Shown here: positions 41,685 through 50,294 of the stretch, piece after piece
Position numbering within the stretch: position 1 is the first letter of the stretch
How the letters are laid out: each line of letters starts with the position of its first letter
Assembly (NCBI RefSeq): GCF_036250735.1
Contig: NZ_CP109430.1
Coordinates: 5,580,001-5,644,000 of the forward strand
Direction: 5' to 3'
Length of the DNA stretch: 64,000 bases
From: Streptosporangium sp. NBC_01495
GTDB lineage: Bacteria > Actinomycetota > Actinomycetes > Streptosporangiales > Streptosporangiaceae
Made by a program: the position numbers and the translations under genes
Notes under the pieces: model-generated
The model's database searches: none
Told to the model about the DNA's origin: nothing
Seen by the model: only the letters and a program-made list of their open reading frames with translations

Positions 41685-42766
41685 AGGAAGCGGATGTCGC
41701 GGGATGTCGCCGTCGGAGCGACGAAGTCGAGCATGCGCGCCCCCTCGACCTCCAGGTCCGCCCGCTCCCCCTCGCTCACCGGCGCGAAGAGCTCGACCTC
41801 CAGGATCGCCTCGCCCCGTTTCTCCGTCACCTTCCACATGCCCCGCACGAAGCCGTCGACCAGCACCGTCGCCTTGATGATGCCGTTGATGGTGAAGACC
41901 CGTCCCCGGTACTCCTCCTCCGTGATCCGGGTCCTGGTCCGCTGGGCGAACGACAGCAGCATGTTGTCGAACTCCGACAGGTAGCGCACCGGGGCGGGAG
42001 TCCCGGGATCGGGGCGCGACGCCTCCGGCAGGTCGAACAGCTCCGCGCCGTCCTCGGCCACGAAGGCCCGCAGGCCCATCCCTCGGACGGTCTCTCCCAG
42101 GCGGGTCATGCCCGACCACTGCTGGACGTCCATCACCGTGGCAGGACCGTAGGCGGCGAGATAGCGGCGGATCGCCTCCTCGGCGGAGGGACGCTCGTCC
42201 TGGGAACGGCCCAGCCATGACTCCGCCGTGGTGTGGGCGGCCTGCCCGCCCGCCCCCCAGATCCCCCTCGGCGGGACCTGGACCAGCGCCAGCATGTTGC
42301 GTACCCCGGCGACCAGGTCGGCGGCGGGAGCCTCCGGCCACCGCTCCCGCAGCAGCGCGCCGAGCTCGCGGAAGGTCAGGGGGCGCTCCTCCACCAGCTT
42401 TCGCCCCACGGCGGCGAGCTCGTCCAGGTCCACCTCCGCCAGGCCCCTGCCCTGCGCCCCCCGCGCCAGCATGGGGCCGAGCAGCGGTCGCAGCGCCAGG
42501 CAGTCGTCGGCGGTGACCAGGTGGATGGTGGAGCGCATCAGCGACAGCCGCACCACCAGACGCTCGTTGATCAGCCGGGCGAGATCGTCGTGGGCGAACC
42601 CGGACAGGCGACTCCACAGCCCGATGTAGGGAGGATTCTGTGCCTGGGCCTGCATGCCGTACAGGTGCCGGACCGCCTCCAGCGCGGGCAGCTCCGCGCG
42701 GGCCAGCAGCAGCTGCCGCTCCAGGGTGGCCCGGTTGAGCGCGCGCCGGCTGAGCACCTCGGGCAT
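41675..42766 (-). CDS. Winged-helix DNA-binding domain protein (HTH_42 family)
   Basis: A 363-residue protein starting MPEVLSRRALNRATLERQLLL with the HTH_42/DUF1006 pattern: LYGMQAQAQNPPYIGLWSRL, LMRSTIHLVTADDCL and LRPLLGPMLARG. Relatives include DNA glycosylases of the AlkX/YcaQ type that excise or unhook damaged bases, but many members are uncharacterised. It lacks obvious neighbours in an operon. Its C-terminus overlaps a degenerate tandem repeat block. Confidence 0.82.
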   Translation of the reverse strand: MPEVLSRRALNRATLERQLLLARAELPALEAVRHLYGMQAQAQNPPYIGLWSRLSGFAHDDLARLINERLVVRLSLMRSTIHLVTADDCLALRPLLGPMLARGAQGRGLAEVDLDELAAVGRKLVEERPLTFRELGALLRERWPEAPAADLVAGVRNMLALVQVPPRGIWGAGGQAAHTTAESWLGRSQDERPSAEEAIRRYLAAYGPATVMDVQQWSGMTRLGETVRGMGLRAFVAEDGAELFDLPEASRPDPGTPAPVRYLSEFDNMLLSFAQRTRTRITEEEYRGRVFTINGIIKATVLVDGFVRGMWKVTEKRGEAILEVELFAPVSEGERADLEVEGARMLDFVAPTATSRDIRFLEA

Positions 42767-42851
42767 GCTTGTCCTCTCGTGGCGAGTCCCGACGCCGGGG
42801 CGTGGCGTGGCGGCACCGTGAGTCCGCCTTCGGATCCGCGCCAGAATATCA

Positions 42852-42869
42852 GAACGGAATGATTCGTTC
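42852..42869. promoter_or_regulatory. Imperfect palindrome upstream of the winged-helix gene
   Basis: GAACG and CGTTC flank an 8-base centre, in the only AT-rich patch of the 42767-43049 spacer. A promoter or operator is plausible. Confidence 0.35.
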
Positions 42870-43049
42870 CATATTTTTCCGCTCGGCGCTCGGCCTCCAC
42901 GTGAAGGTCGGCGTCCAGCCACCCGGAACGGCCCGGCGGGAGATCTCGCGGCCCTCGACGGCCACGTCGGCGGGCTGCCCCGTCTCCGCGGCCGGCTCAA
43001 CGGGCGCGTCACGTCGCACCCTCGCCCCTTCGGCGGCACCCCCGCGTGA

Positions 43050-43847
43050 TCAGAGGGTCGGCGGCACCCACACGTACGGCGTCGTCGTCGTGATCGCCTC
43101 CAGGCCCAGTCTGGCGAGGATCGGGCGGCTGGCGTCGGAGGCGTCCACCTGCACCAGATGGAAACCCCGCGCCACCGCCAGCTCCGCCCGGTACGACACC
43201 ATCGCCCGGTAGACGCCCCTGCCCCGCCACTCCTTCAGGGTCGAGCCGCCCCAGAGCGAGGCGAAGTCGGTGCCCTCGTGGAAGCGCGTCCACGCCGCGC
43301 ACACCACCTGCCCGCCCGCCTCGGCGATCACCACCGCGCACGGGTCACCGGGGCCGGCGAGGTCGCGCTCCAGCATGCCGGGCAGCCAGCCGTGGTCCGC
43401 GTCCCAGACCGTCTCCTCCAGTTCGCGGATGCGCTCCAGGTCGTCTCGCCCGGCCGCCTCGCGCAGCCGTACCCCGGCGGGTGCCGCCTTGGCGCCGGCC
43501 AGCTCACCGGCCTCGCCGACGAACACCGTCTCCCGCTCCCGCGGCTCGAACCCGGCCGCCGCGAGCCGATCGGGCAGGTCGGCGGGCAGGTCGTAGCCGT
43601 GGTACTTCCACTCGACCTCGCGCCCGACCCGGGTGAAGAAGTCTCGCTGGTCCGCGATGAAGGCATCCAGCTCGGCGCCCTCCAGGCCCCCCAGGTCCCG
43701 ATATGTCAGGAAGCCCTGGCCGTGGCCGTTCGACACGGTCCTCAGCAGCGGCCCGACCCGCTCGGCGGTGCGGCCCGGCATCGGCCTGGCCCGGAGCTGC
43801 TCGTCATATGCCCTGAGGTAGGCGGAAGCCCGTGATGAGATGTCCAT
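43050..43847 (-). CDS. GNAT-family N-acetyltransferase
   Basis: A 265-residue protein. The C-terminal half is a GNAT domain with ADHGWLPGMLERDL, VVIAEAGGQVVCAAWTRF and the acetyl-CoA loop STLKEWRGRGVYRAMVSYR; the N-terminal half may be a degenerate second GNAT fold. ATG 43847 (MDISSRASAYL) is preferred over an upstream start. Substrate unknown. Confidence 0.85.
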   Translation of the reverse strand: MDISSRASAYLRAYDEQLRARPMPGRTAERVGPLLRTVSNGHGQGFLTYRDLGGLEGAELDAFIADQRDFFTRVGREVEWKYHGYDLPADLPDRLAAAGFEPRERETVFVGEAGELAGAKAAPAGVRLREAAGRDDLERIRELEETVWDADHGWLPGMLERDLAGPGDPCAVVIAEAGGQVVCAAWTRFHEGTDFASLWGGSTLKEWRGRGVYRAMVSYRAELAVARGFHLVQVDASDASRPILARLGLEAITTTTPYVWVPPTL

Positions 43848-44044
43848 TGCGAACAGCCAACCACACACTCATCGCCTCCGACATGGCGTTATGGACCTAG
43901 ACACGGTCCGGAGGTTCCCGTCCCGCATCCGCCCGGCCGCCCCGCCGCTCCGGTCGAGCGCCTGGACACGGCCCGGAGGTTTCCCGTCCCACCACGGCGC
44001 CTTTACAGCGTAGATTCCCGCGGGCGGCCGGTAGGGTCTGCACG

Positions 44045-45019
44045 GTGAGCGTGCCAGCCGTCCCCGCCCCGCCCGGCCCCTCCATCGAGCCCGCGCGAGA
44101 TCCCTACCGGGTGTATCTCGACTCCCTGACCAGCGCGGAGTCCCGCCGCACCATGCGCGGCTGTCTCGACAGGCTCGCCGCGCTCGTCTCGGGCGACACG
44201 GTCTCCTCCGGTGCGGGCCAGCCCTGGCACCTGCTGCGCTACGAGCACACCGTGCGCATCCGCGCCCTGATGACCGAGCGCGGCTGGTCCCCCTCGTACG
44301 TCAACAAGCACCTGGTCGCGCTGCGCAGGGTGTTGCGCGAGGCCTGGCGGCTCGGCCTGATGACCGCCGAGGAGTACCAGCGCGCCGCCGACCTGCCGAC
44401 GGTCGAGCACACCCGCCTGCCCGCGGGCCAGCATGTGCCGCCCGAGGTGGTGGGCGCCGCGCTCGCCGCGTGCGACCGGGACGACTCACCGGCCGGGGTC
44501 CGCGACGCCGCCCTGCTGGCGGCGCTCTACTCCACCGGCTGCCGCCGCGCCGAGATCGCCGGGCTCTCGCTGGGCGACTACGACCCCGGGTCGCGCTCGC
44601 TGCGGGTACGCGGCAAGCGCGACAAGGAGCGGATGGTCTACCTGACCACCGAGGCCCTTTCCAGGATGGAACGCTGGCTGGCCGTGCGGGGCCGCCCCGC
44701 CGGCGCCCTGTTCTGCCCCATCAGCAGGCTGGGCCGGCTGCGGACCAGGGACGGCGGGCCCGCCCCCATGACGGGGCAGGCCGTCGCCGACATCCTGGCC
44801 AGGCGCCTGGCCGAGGCGGGGGCCACGACGCGCACCCCGCACGACTTCCGGCGCACCTTCATCGGCGAGCTGCTCGACGCCGGGGTGGACCTGGCCACCG
44901 CGCAGGCCCTCGTCGGCCACTCCTCCCCCGCCACCACGGCCCGCTACGACCGCCGCCCGGAACGGCGTCGCCGCGAGGCCGTCGACAGGATCACCCTCCC
45001 CGCCTCCAAGCCGCTCTGA
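44045..45019 (+). CDS. Tyrosine recombinase (XerC/XerD-like)
   Basis: A 324-residue site-specific recombinase. It has an N-terminal core-binding (SAM-like) domain (about 20-120) and a catalytic domain with Arg in STGCRRAEIAGLSL, the HxxR box in TPHDFRRTFIGELL, His in QALVGHSSPATT and the nucleophilic Tyr in ARYDRR. All key residues are present. It stands alone with no excisionase or att site recognised, so chromosomal dimer resolution, a solitary integron-like or a mobile-element role all remain possible. A perfect 24-bp hairpin follows. Confidence 0.93.
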   Translation: MSVPAVPAPPGPSIEPARDPYRVYLDSLTSAESRRTMRGCLDRLAALVSGDTVSSGAGQPWHLLRYEHTVRIRALMTERGWSPSYVNKHLVALRRVLREAWRLGLMTAEEYQRAADLPTVEHTRLPAGQHVPPEVVGAALAACDRDDSPAGVRDAALLAALYSTGCRRAEIAGLSLGDYDPGSRSLRVRGKRDKERMVYLTTEALSRMERWLAVRGRPAGALFCPISRLGRLRTRDGGPAPMTGQAVADILARRLAEAGATTRTPHDFRRTFIGELLDAGVDLATAQALVGHSSPATTARYDRRPERRRREAVDRITLPASKPL

Positions 45020-45064
45020 CCACCGGCGGTGACCGCTCCCTGAGGACGGGCCCCGCCGTCCGGC

Positions 45065-45121
45065 CCCCGATCCGGTCCCGTACCGGCCTCGGATCAGGGC
45101 CGGTACGGGACCGGATCGGGG
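45065..45121 (+). terminator. Perfect 24-bp stem-loop after the recombinase gene
   Basis: Arms at 45065-45088 and 45098-45121 are exact complements around a 9-base loop; the inner part reads CCCGTACCGGCC on the left. It is the likely terminator of the recombinase gene. Confidence 0.85.
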
Positions 45122-45287
45122 CCTCTCAGGGCCGGCGCGAGGCAGGTACGGACACCGGCGGGCGACACTCCCCGCACCACTCCCCCGCACCGGGACCGGG
45201 GTCTGATCCCGACACGTTTCACCGGGCGCGCCGTAACTGTCGGTGGCGACCCCTACTATGAGCCACCTCGAGGAGGGATAGCCGCTC

Positions 45288-45764
45288 ATGGTGGACGCGC
45301 TGAGGGTTTCGCTGCTGGTCACGACCGATCTGCCGCCCGATACCGACCTGAAGGAGTTCGGGCGGTTACTGGTCGACTCCGTGCTCACGCTCCAGCGGGA
45401 CGAGGTGACATATCCCGCGCTCCTGCGCGGCGGGGTGTTCTGGCTGGACCGGCCGCTGCCGCCGTCCGACGACGACGGGCTCCCCCGCGCGGCGGCCGAG
45501 GAGTTGCGGTTCGCGGCGCTGCTGGGCCACCTGTCGGCCGCCCACCCACCGGGTTCGGCGCGGGAGACGGTCGCCGACGCGGGCCGGGCGATCACCGCCG
45601 CCGTCGCCGCCCGGTACGGTGACCTGGGCAGCCCGCCCGCCGTGATGGCGATCCGCGGCGAGGACGTGCGCGAGCGCACCCCTCGTTCGGCCATCCCGGT
45701 GGGGTTGGAGACGACCGCGGGCCCCCTGCCCGAGAAGGTCCCGTCCCTGGGCGCCCCCGCCTGA
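45288..45764 (+). CDS. Hypothetical protein
   Basis: A 158-residue protein with no family I recognise. GGAGGGATAG precedes ATG 45288. It has a start rich in beta-type residues (LRVSLLVTTDLPPD), an acidic middle (PPSDDDGLPRA) and helical segments with many alanines; no membrane segment or signal peptide. It is followed after 60 bases by an acetyltransferase gene in the same direction. Confidence 0.7.
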   Translation: MVDALRVSLLVTTDLPPDTDLKEFGRLLVDSVLTLQRDEVTYPALLRGGVFWLDRPLPPSDDDGLPRAAAEELRFAALLGHLSAAHPPGSARETVADAGRAITAAVAARYGDLGSPPAVMAIRGEDVRERTPRSAIPVGLETTAGPLPEKVPSLGAPA

Positions 45765-45824
45765 GCGCCGCCCGGCACGAGGTCCTCCCCGCCGCCGCCC
45801 CGGCGGGCTGGTAGCTTCCCGTCC

Positions 45825-46244
45825 GTGGACGTGACGATCCGGTACGGGCGCATCGAGGATGTCGAGGCGCTGCTGGCCTTCTGGCTGGTGGTCGCCGAGG
45901 GGACCGACAGGCACGACGATCCGGCCAAGGTGGTCGCGCTGATCGAGCGAGATCCCGAGGCCGTCCTCATCGCCGAGATCGACGGGGAGATGGCCGGCAC
46001 GCTGCTCGCGGGCTGGGACGGCTGGCGAGCCCATCTCTACCGGCTGGCCGTGGATCCCGCCCGCCGGAGGCGGGGAGTCGGCACCGCGCTGATCCGGGCG
46101 GCCGAGGAGCGCTTCGCGGCGTTCGGCGCGTTCCGGGCCGACGCGATGGTGCTGCACGACAACGAGCAGGCCCATCACGCCTGGGGCGCCGCGGGCTACG
46201 CGCCGCAGCCCCAGTGGTCCCGCTGGGTCAAGCCGCTGGGCTGA
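45825..46244 (+). CDS. GNAT-family N-acetyltransferase
   Basis: A 139-residue single-domain GNAT protein from GTG 45825: VTIRYGRIEDVEALLAFW at the start, VLIAEIDGEMAGTLLAGWD as the central strand, and the acetyl-CoA loop VDPARRRRGVGTALIRAAEE. The end (HHAWGAAGYAPQPQWSRWVK) is typical. Substrate unknown. Confidence 0.88.
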   Translation: MDVTIRYGRIEDVEALLAFWLVVAEGTDRHDDPAKVVALIERDPEAVLIAEIDGEMAGTLLAGWDGWRAHLYRLAVDPARRRRGVGTALIRAAEERFAAFGAFRADAMVLHDNEQAHHAWGAAGYAPQPQWSRWVKPLG

Positions 46245-46586
46245 CGGCGCCGGGCGCTCCAGAGGGAGACCGGCGCGGCCCACCTGAGAGCATCGCCATT
46301 TATACGGCTTGCCGCCTTTTAGGAATACAAGAGGCGGATTCCCGAGGCATGCCATTTATTTGCTCCCGCCAGCCCTCACCTGCTTGTCTTCATTCTTTGG
46401 CTGAGCAATCCTTGGCTTGCGGCACTGAGGCTGCGATATACCGCTAATTCGCACTTTCCGGTTATTCACTCGCGAGCACGGGACGTCGCGCGGTTTCGCA
46501 CTGCCGCGACGGAGCTCGACGCCCGCCCGCCGGTGAACGCCCGCCGAACACAGGTGACGGCGGGCACGGCACGCCGGGAGGCACGA
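46245..46586 (+). promoter_or_regulatory. AT-richer leader region before the Nramp gene
   Basis: No gene here. Bases 46290-46470 are clearly less GC-rich than the flanks. A hairpin CCGCCT/AGGCGG lies at 46311-46336, and TTGGCT (46412-46417) with GATATA (46435-46440), 17 bp apart, is a possible promoter. I could not match a known manganese riboswitch. Confidence 0.5.
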
Positions 46587-47867
46587 ATGAACGACGACGG
46601 TACGCTCACGCTGCCTCCGCCCGCCTCGACACCCCGCCCTCCCTCGCGGCCGGTCGGTTCGCGGGCGGCCCCGATCCTGGGACCGGCGTTCGTCGCGGCG
46701 ATCGCCTACGTGGATCCCGGCAACGTGGCCACCAACCTGACGGCCGGGGCGACGTCGGGCTACCTGCTCGTGTGGGTGGTCGTGCTGGCCAGCCTCGTGG
46801 CGCTCCTCGTGCAGTTCCAGGCGGCGAAGCTCGGCATGGCGACCGGCATGAGCCTGCCCCGGCTGTGCCGCGAGCGTTTCTCCCGCCGCGGCGGCCTCCT
46901 GCTGTGGTTCCAGGCCGAGGTGGTCGTCCTGGCCACGGATCTGGCCGAGTTCGTCGGCGCGGCCATCGGGATGCAGCTGCTCTTCGGGATGCCGCCCGCG
47001 ATGTCGGCGGTGGTCACCGCCGTGGTGGCGCTGCTCATGCTGCAGCTGCGGCGGCACGGCCGGACGCGGCGGTTCGAGCTCGTCAGCGCCGCGAGTCTCC
47101 TGCTCGTCGGGGCGGGTGTCGTCTACGACGTCGCCGAGGTGGGCGAACAGTCCGTCACCGGGCTGGCCGGTGGGCTGATACCTCACCTGGACGGCGGCGG
47201 CTCGCTGGTCCTCGCCATGGGGATCGTCGGCGCCACCGTCATGCCGCACGCCATCTACCTGCACTCCGCGCTGGTGCAGGGACGGGGATGGCCGGCCGGC
47301 GCGGCGTGGCGGCGGCCCGCGCTCGTCCGGCGGGCACTTCGGATCGACTGCCTGCTCGGCCTGGGCACCGCCACGATCGTCAACGTGTCGATGATCGCCC
47401 TCGGCGCCGGGCTCGGGGCGGCGACGGGCGGAACCTGGACCGGCGACCTGTTCGCCGCCCACGCGGAGTTGCTGAACCGGGTCGGCGGCGGCGCCGCCCT
47501 CGCGTTCGCCGTCATGCTCCTGTCGTCGGGAGTCTCGTCCTGCGGGGTGGGCACTCTGGCGGGGGACGTGGTGATGCGGGGCTTCCTGGATCTCCGGATA
47601 CCGATCCAGCTGCGGCGCGTCGTGACGATGACACCGGCCGTCCTCGCCCTGGTGCTCGGCGTGCCGCTGACCAGCCTGCTGATCGTGAGCCAGGTGGTCA
47701 TCTCGCTCGGCGTGCCCGTCGCGCTGTTCCTGCTCGTCCACTTCTGCCGCGACCGGTCGGTCATGGGCCCCCTGGTCAACGATCCGCTGACCACGCGCAT
47801 CGCGGCCGGCGCGGGCGCCGCGGTCGCCGTCCTCGGGTGCTGCCTCCCGCTGACCTTCCTGTTCTGA
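46587..47867 (+). CDS. mntH: Nramp-family divalent metal transporter
   Basis: A 426-residue membrane protein with about eleven hydrophobic segments. It carries the two metal-site motifs of Nramp proteins: DPGN in AAIAYVDPGNVATN (first helix) and MPH in GATVMPHAIYLHSAL (sixth helix). It should import manganese or iron with protons. GGGAGG before ATG 46587 fixes the start. The upstream AT-rich leader may carry its metal control. Confidence 0.92.
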   Translation: MNDDGTLTLPPPASTPRPPSRPVGSRAAPILGPAFVAAIAYVDPGNVATNLTAGATSGYLLVWVVVLASLVALLVQFQAAKLGMATGMSLPRLCRERFSRRGGLLLWFQAEVVVLATDLAEFVGAAIGMQLLFGMPPAMSAVVTAVVALLMLQLRRHGRTRRFELVSAASLLLVGAGVVYDVAEVGEQSVTGLAGGLIPHLDGGGSLVLAMGIVGATVMPHAIYLHSALVQGRGWPAGAAWRRPALVRRALRIDCLLGLGTATIVNVSMIALGAGLGAATGGTWTGDLFAAHAELLNRVGGGAALAFAVMLLSSGVSSCGVGTLAGDVVMRGFLDLRIPIQLRRVVTMTPAVLALVLGVPLTSLLIVSQVVISLGVPVALFLLVHFCRDRSVMGPLVNDPLTTRIAAGAGAAVAVLGCCLPLTFLF

Positions 47868-47973
47868 TCCGTTCTGACCTGTTTCGGCCTGTTTTGAGAG
47901 TTCTCACCGTTCCCGCCCGTTCCCACCCTTCTCCCGGGGGGCGGAGTCCGGGGCTCCCGCACCGGAGGCATCG

Positions 47974-48126
47974 TTGAACACCGTCATGCTGAACACCGTC
48001 ACCCGCGTCTCGTCCGGTTCCGTCGCCGAGGCGCTCGACCGGCGCGAAAAGCCCACCACGGACAGGGAGCCGGCGCTCTTCACCGTCGTCGAGCGCGAGG
48101 TGGCCACGGTGGCCACCGGCGCCTGA
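47974..48126 (+). CDS. Possible small protein (about 50 residues)
   Basis: A TTG at 47974 with GGAGG six bases upstream opens a 50-codon frame ending 5 bases before the next gene. The product is soluble, Val/Thr-rich (LNTVTRVSSGSVAEAL, then VVEREVATVATGA), with no known family. Ribosome site and tight spacing support it; shortness and lack of homology do not. Confidence 0.4.
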   Translation: MNTVMLNTVTRVSSGSVAEALDRREKPTTDREPALFTVVEREVATVATGA

Positions 48127-48130
48127 CGGC

Positions 48131-48829
48131 GTGAACGCGAGGCAGCGGGCGGAGCGGAGCGGGCACCCGGGCGAGCCCCGGCTCCCCGCCGCGTACGCGG
48201 TGGTGGTCGCCGCGGCGCTGTACGCGGCGCTGCCGGGCAAGCTCGTCATCGGGCCGCGGTTCGTCATCCCCGCGTTGGAACTGCTGTTGCTGGTGCCCCT
48301 GATAGCGATCAATCCCCGGCGCATGGTCCGGGAGAACTGGCTGATGAGGCGGCTGTCCATCGCTCTCGTCCTGGTCATCGCGGTGGCCAACGGGGTGTCG
48401 CTGGTCCTGCTCATCATCGAGCTGGTGTCCGGTCAGGCCAGAGAGGGCAGGCAGCTGCTGCTCGCCGCCGGCCAGGTGTGGGTGACCAACATCATCATCT
48501 TCGGGCTGGCCTTCTGGGAACTCGACCGGGGAGGACCCGTGCGGCGTACCCAGGCGAAGGGCGACCTGCCGGTGGCCGACTTCCGCTTCCCCCAGGACGA
48601 GGACCACGACGCCGTCGCCGAGGTGGCCGCCCGGTCGTCGGCGAGGTCGGGGTGGACGCCCGGCTTCGTCGACTACCTCTACGTGTCGGTGACGAACTCC
48701 TCCGCGTTCAGCCCCACCGACACCATGCCGCTGTCGGTGCGGGCGAAGCTCCTGATGGCCGCGGAGTCGGTGTCGGCGCTCATCCTCTCGGTGCTCGTCA
48801 TCTCACGAGGTGTCAGTCTGCTGCGATGA
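48131..48829 (+). CDS. Predicted integral membrane protein (DUF1345-like)
   Basis: A 232-residue protein with five or so hydrophobic segments: two in the first 65 residues, two between about 75 and 140 and one at the C-terminus. The segment VDYLYVSVTNSSAFSPTDTMPL near residue 180 resembles the DUF1345 family of unknown function and could be a pore-like re-entrant loop. GTG 48131 follows the small reading frame by 4 bases. Confidence 0.7.
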   Translation: MNARQRAERSGHPGEPRLPAAYAVVVAAALYAALPGKLVIGPRFVIPALELLLLVPLIAINPRRMVRENWLMRRLSIALVLVIAVANGVSLVLLIIELVSGQAREGRQLLLAAGQVWVTNIIIFGLAFWELDRGGPVRRTQAKGDLPVADFRFPQDEDHDAVAEVAARSSARSGWTPGFVDYLYVSVTNSSAFSPTDTMPLSVRAKLLMAAESVSALILSVLVISRGVSLLR

Positions 48830-49238
48830 CGCGTCCCGGACGGCGCGGGCATGCCCGCGCCGCGACACCACGGTGCCGAACGCCTTGCTCACCCCGGCCG
48901 GCGCCAGGACCGGAGGGGGCTCGCCGGAGGGCGGCCCGAGCGGCGCCTCTCCCCTGTCCGGTACGGTCACCGCGCCACACCTCTTCCATGGCCTAAAAAC
49001 GTTTTAGTAGAATGAGCGGAACGAACGCCCCCGCCCTCCCGCGCCTGGCGAGCACTTCGGGCGCGATCCCGGAACCCGCACGGCGGACCCGCCGGACCAC
49101 CGGTCACGACATCGGCCGCCGGTTCTCCGGGAGGGCGTCGGAGGGCTGTGACCTGCGGATCACCGGGGCTCTCGGCCGCTCCGGACACGCCGATGACCTC
49201 AAAGCGGAATAACCAGCGGCAGACGTCGGTTAGAGTGA
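48830..49238. other. Spacer with one palindrome, no supported gene
   Basis: No gene is supported. A 15-base dyad CTAAAA-ACG-TTTTAG at 48993-49007 stands out in composition and may be an operator. An open frame near 49012 starts next to it but has no family or ribosome site. Confidence 0.45.
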
Positions 49239-49400
49239 TCGTGCCGATGTGGTTTGTGTCCCCCGGGCCGCAAATTACCGCCTTCACGGAATACCGTTCG
49301 GCTGGAGCCGTGTTGTGCCTCTCGCCGAGGAGGCGACCGCCACATCGGCACCAAACGTCACGCCCCGCGAGCCCTCCCGGCCCGCGGGGCGTTTCTCTTT
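49206..49400 (+). ncRNA. Candidate structured RNA with its own promoter and terminator
   Basis: GGAAT (49206-49210) and GTT (49229-49231), 18 bp apart, match the SigR/SigH promoter pattern; TAGAGT (49231-49236) could instead be a -10. Ten bases later GTGCCGATGTGG (49241-49252) pairs perfectly with CCACATCGGCAC (49340-49351), enclosing inner hairpins such as CGGCT/AGCCG and GCCTC/GAGGC. A terminator follows at 49360-49400. The RNA would be about 150-160 bases. It matches no RNA family I know. Confidence 0.6.
49360..49400 (+). terminator. Intrinsic terminator of the candidate RNA
   Basis: ACGCCCCGCG (49360-49369) pairs with CGCGGGGCGT (49383-49392) and is followed by TTCTCTTT, one of the few classical stem-plus-T-run terminators in the window. 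Confidence 0.85.
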
Positions 49401-49572
49401 CCCCCACTCCTTCCGTGCCCGGTGGGGGGGTTTCATGGGATTCGCCCCGGAAAAGCGCGACGGTGTTGGAGGAGGGCTACAAACCTGGGAGCTCCGCTTG
49501 TGCGGGTGCGTACAACCATCGGCCGTCGGGTGACCACCTAGTGTTGGGTAACCCGTCTCATGAGGAGAGCCC

Positions 49573-50223
49573 GTGCTCTATCGCCTGACCAAGATCGTCG
49601 GCACTCCGATCCTGCATCTGCTCTGGCCGACCACGGTCACCGGGCACGAGCACGTCCCCGTCACGGGTCCGGCCATCATGGCCTCCAACCACCTGTCGAT
49701 CCTCGACTCGACCTTCCTGCCGCTGGTGCTCAAGCGCCAGGTGCGCTTCGTCGCCAAGTCCGAGTACTTCACCGGCAATCCCGTCACCGCGACGTGGATG
49801 CGCGCCACCGGCCAGATCAGCATCGACCGGCAGAGCCCCACCTCGGCCCAGGACATGCTCGACGCGGCGTCGAAGGTGCTCAAGAACGGCGAGCTGTTCG
49901 GCATCTACCCCGAGGGCACCCGCTCCCCCGACGGGCGCCTCTACCGGGGCAAGGTCGGCGTCGCCTGGCTCGCCCTGGCCACCGGCGCGCCGGTGGTCCC
50001 GGTGGCGATGGAGGGCACCGACGAGGTGCTGCCGATCGGGGCCGCGAGACCCAGGTTGGGCCGGGTGAACGTACGCATCGGCAAGCCGATGACCTTCACC
50101 GGCTCGGAGAGCAGCGCAGGCGACCGGCGCAGGGTGACCGACGAGATCATGTTCGCGATTCAGGAGCTTTCCGGCCAGGAGTACGTGACGAGCTACGCAC
50201 CCAGCCGCACACAGAGCAAATGA
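49573..50223 (+). CDS. 1-acyl-sn-glycerol-3-phosphate acyltransferase (PlsC family)
   Basis: A 216-residue membrane-associated acyltransferase that makes phosphatidic acid. It has the catalytic HxxxxD box in ASNHLSILDSTFLP, and the glycerophosphate-binding YPEGTRSPDG box about 75 residues later. GTG 49573 follows GAGGAG. It lies downstream of the candidate structured RNA; whether transcription reads through is unclear. Confidence 0.93.
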   Translation: MLYRLTKIVGTPILHLLWPTTVTGHEHVPVTGPAIMASNHLSILDSTFLPLVLKRQVRFVAKSEYFTGNPVTATWMRATGQISIDRQSPTSAQDMLDAASKVLKNGELFGIYPEGTRSPDGRLYRGKVGVAWLALATGAPVVPVAMEGTDEVLPIGAARPRLGRVNVRIGKPMTFTGSESSAGDRRRVTDEIMFAIQELSGQEYVTSYAPSRTQSK

Positions 50224-50294
50224 TCATTTATGGACATATGTCGCGTTAGTGCACGCTAGGCTGCGGCCCTGGGGCAGAGAAACTGGGGGATCAA

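Noticed and set aside
46290-46470. Known manganese riboswitch before the Nramp gene
   Set aside because: The region is AT-richer and has a hairpin, but the conserved yybP-ykoY core could not be found.
49012-49212. 66-codon frame after the CTAAAA/TTTTAG palindrome
   Set aside because: No ribosome site, no family, and it ends where the candidate RNA promoter begins.
49206-49400. 6S, SRP, 6C or a cobalamin/SAM riboswitch
   Set aside because: Size and conserved core motifs of these families were not found.
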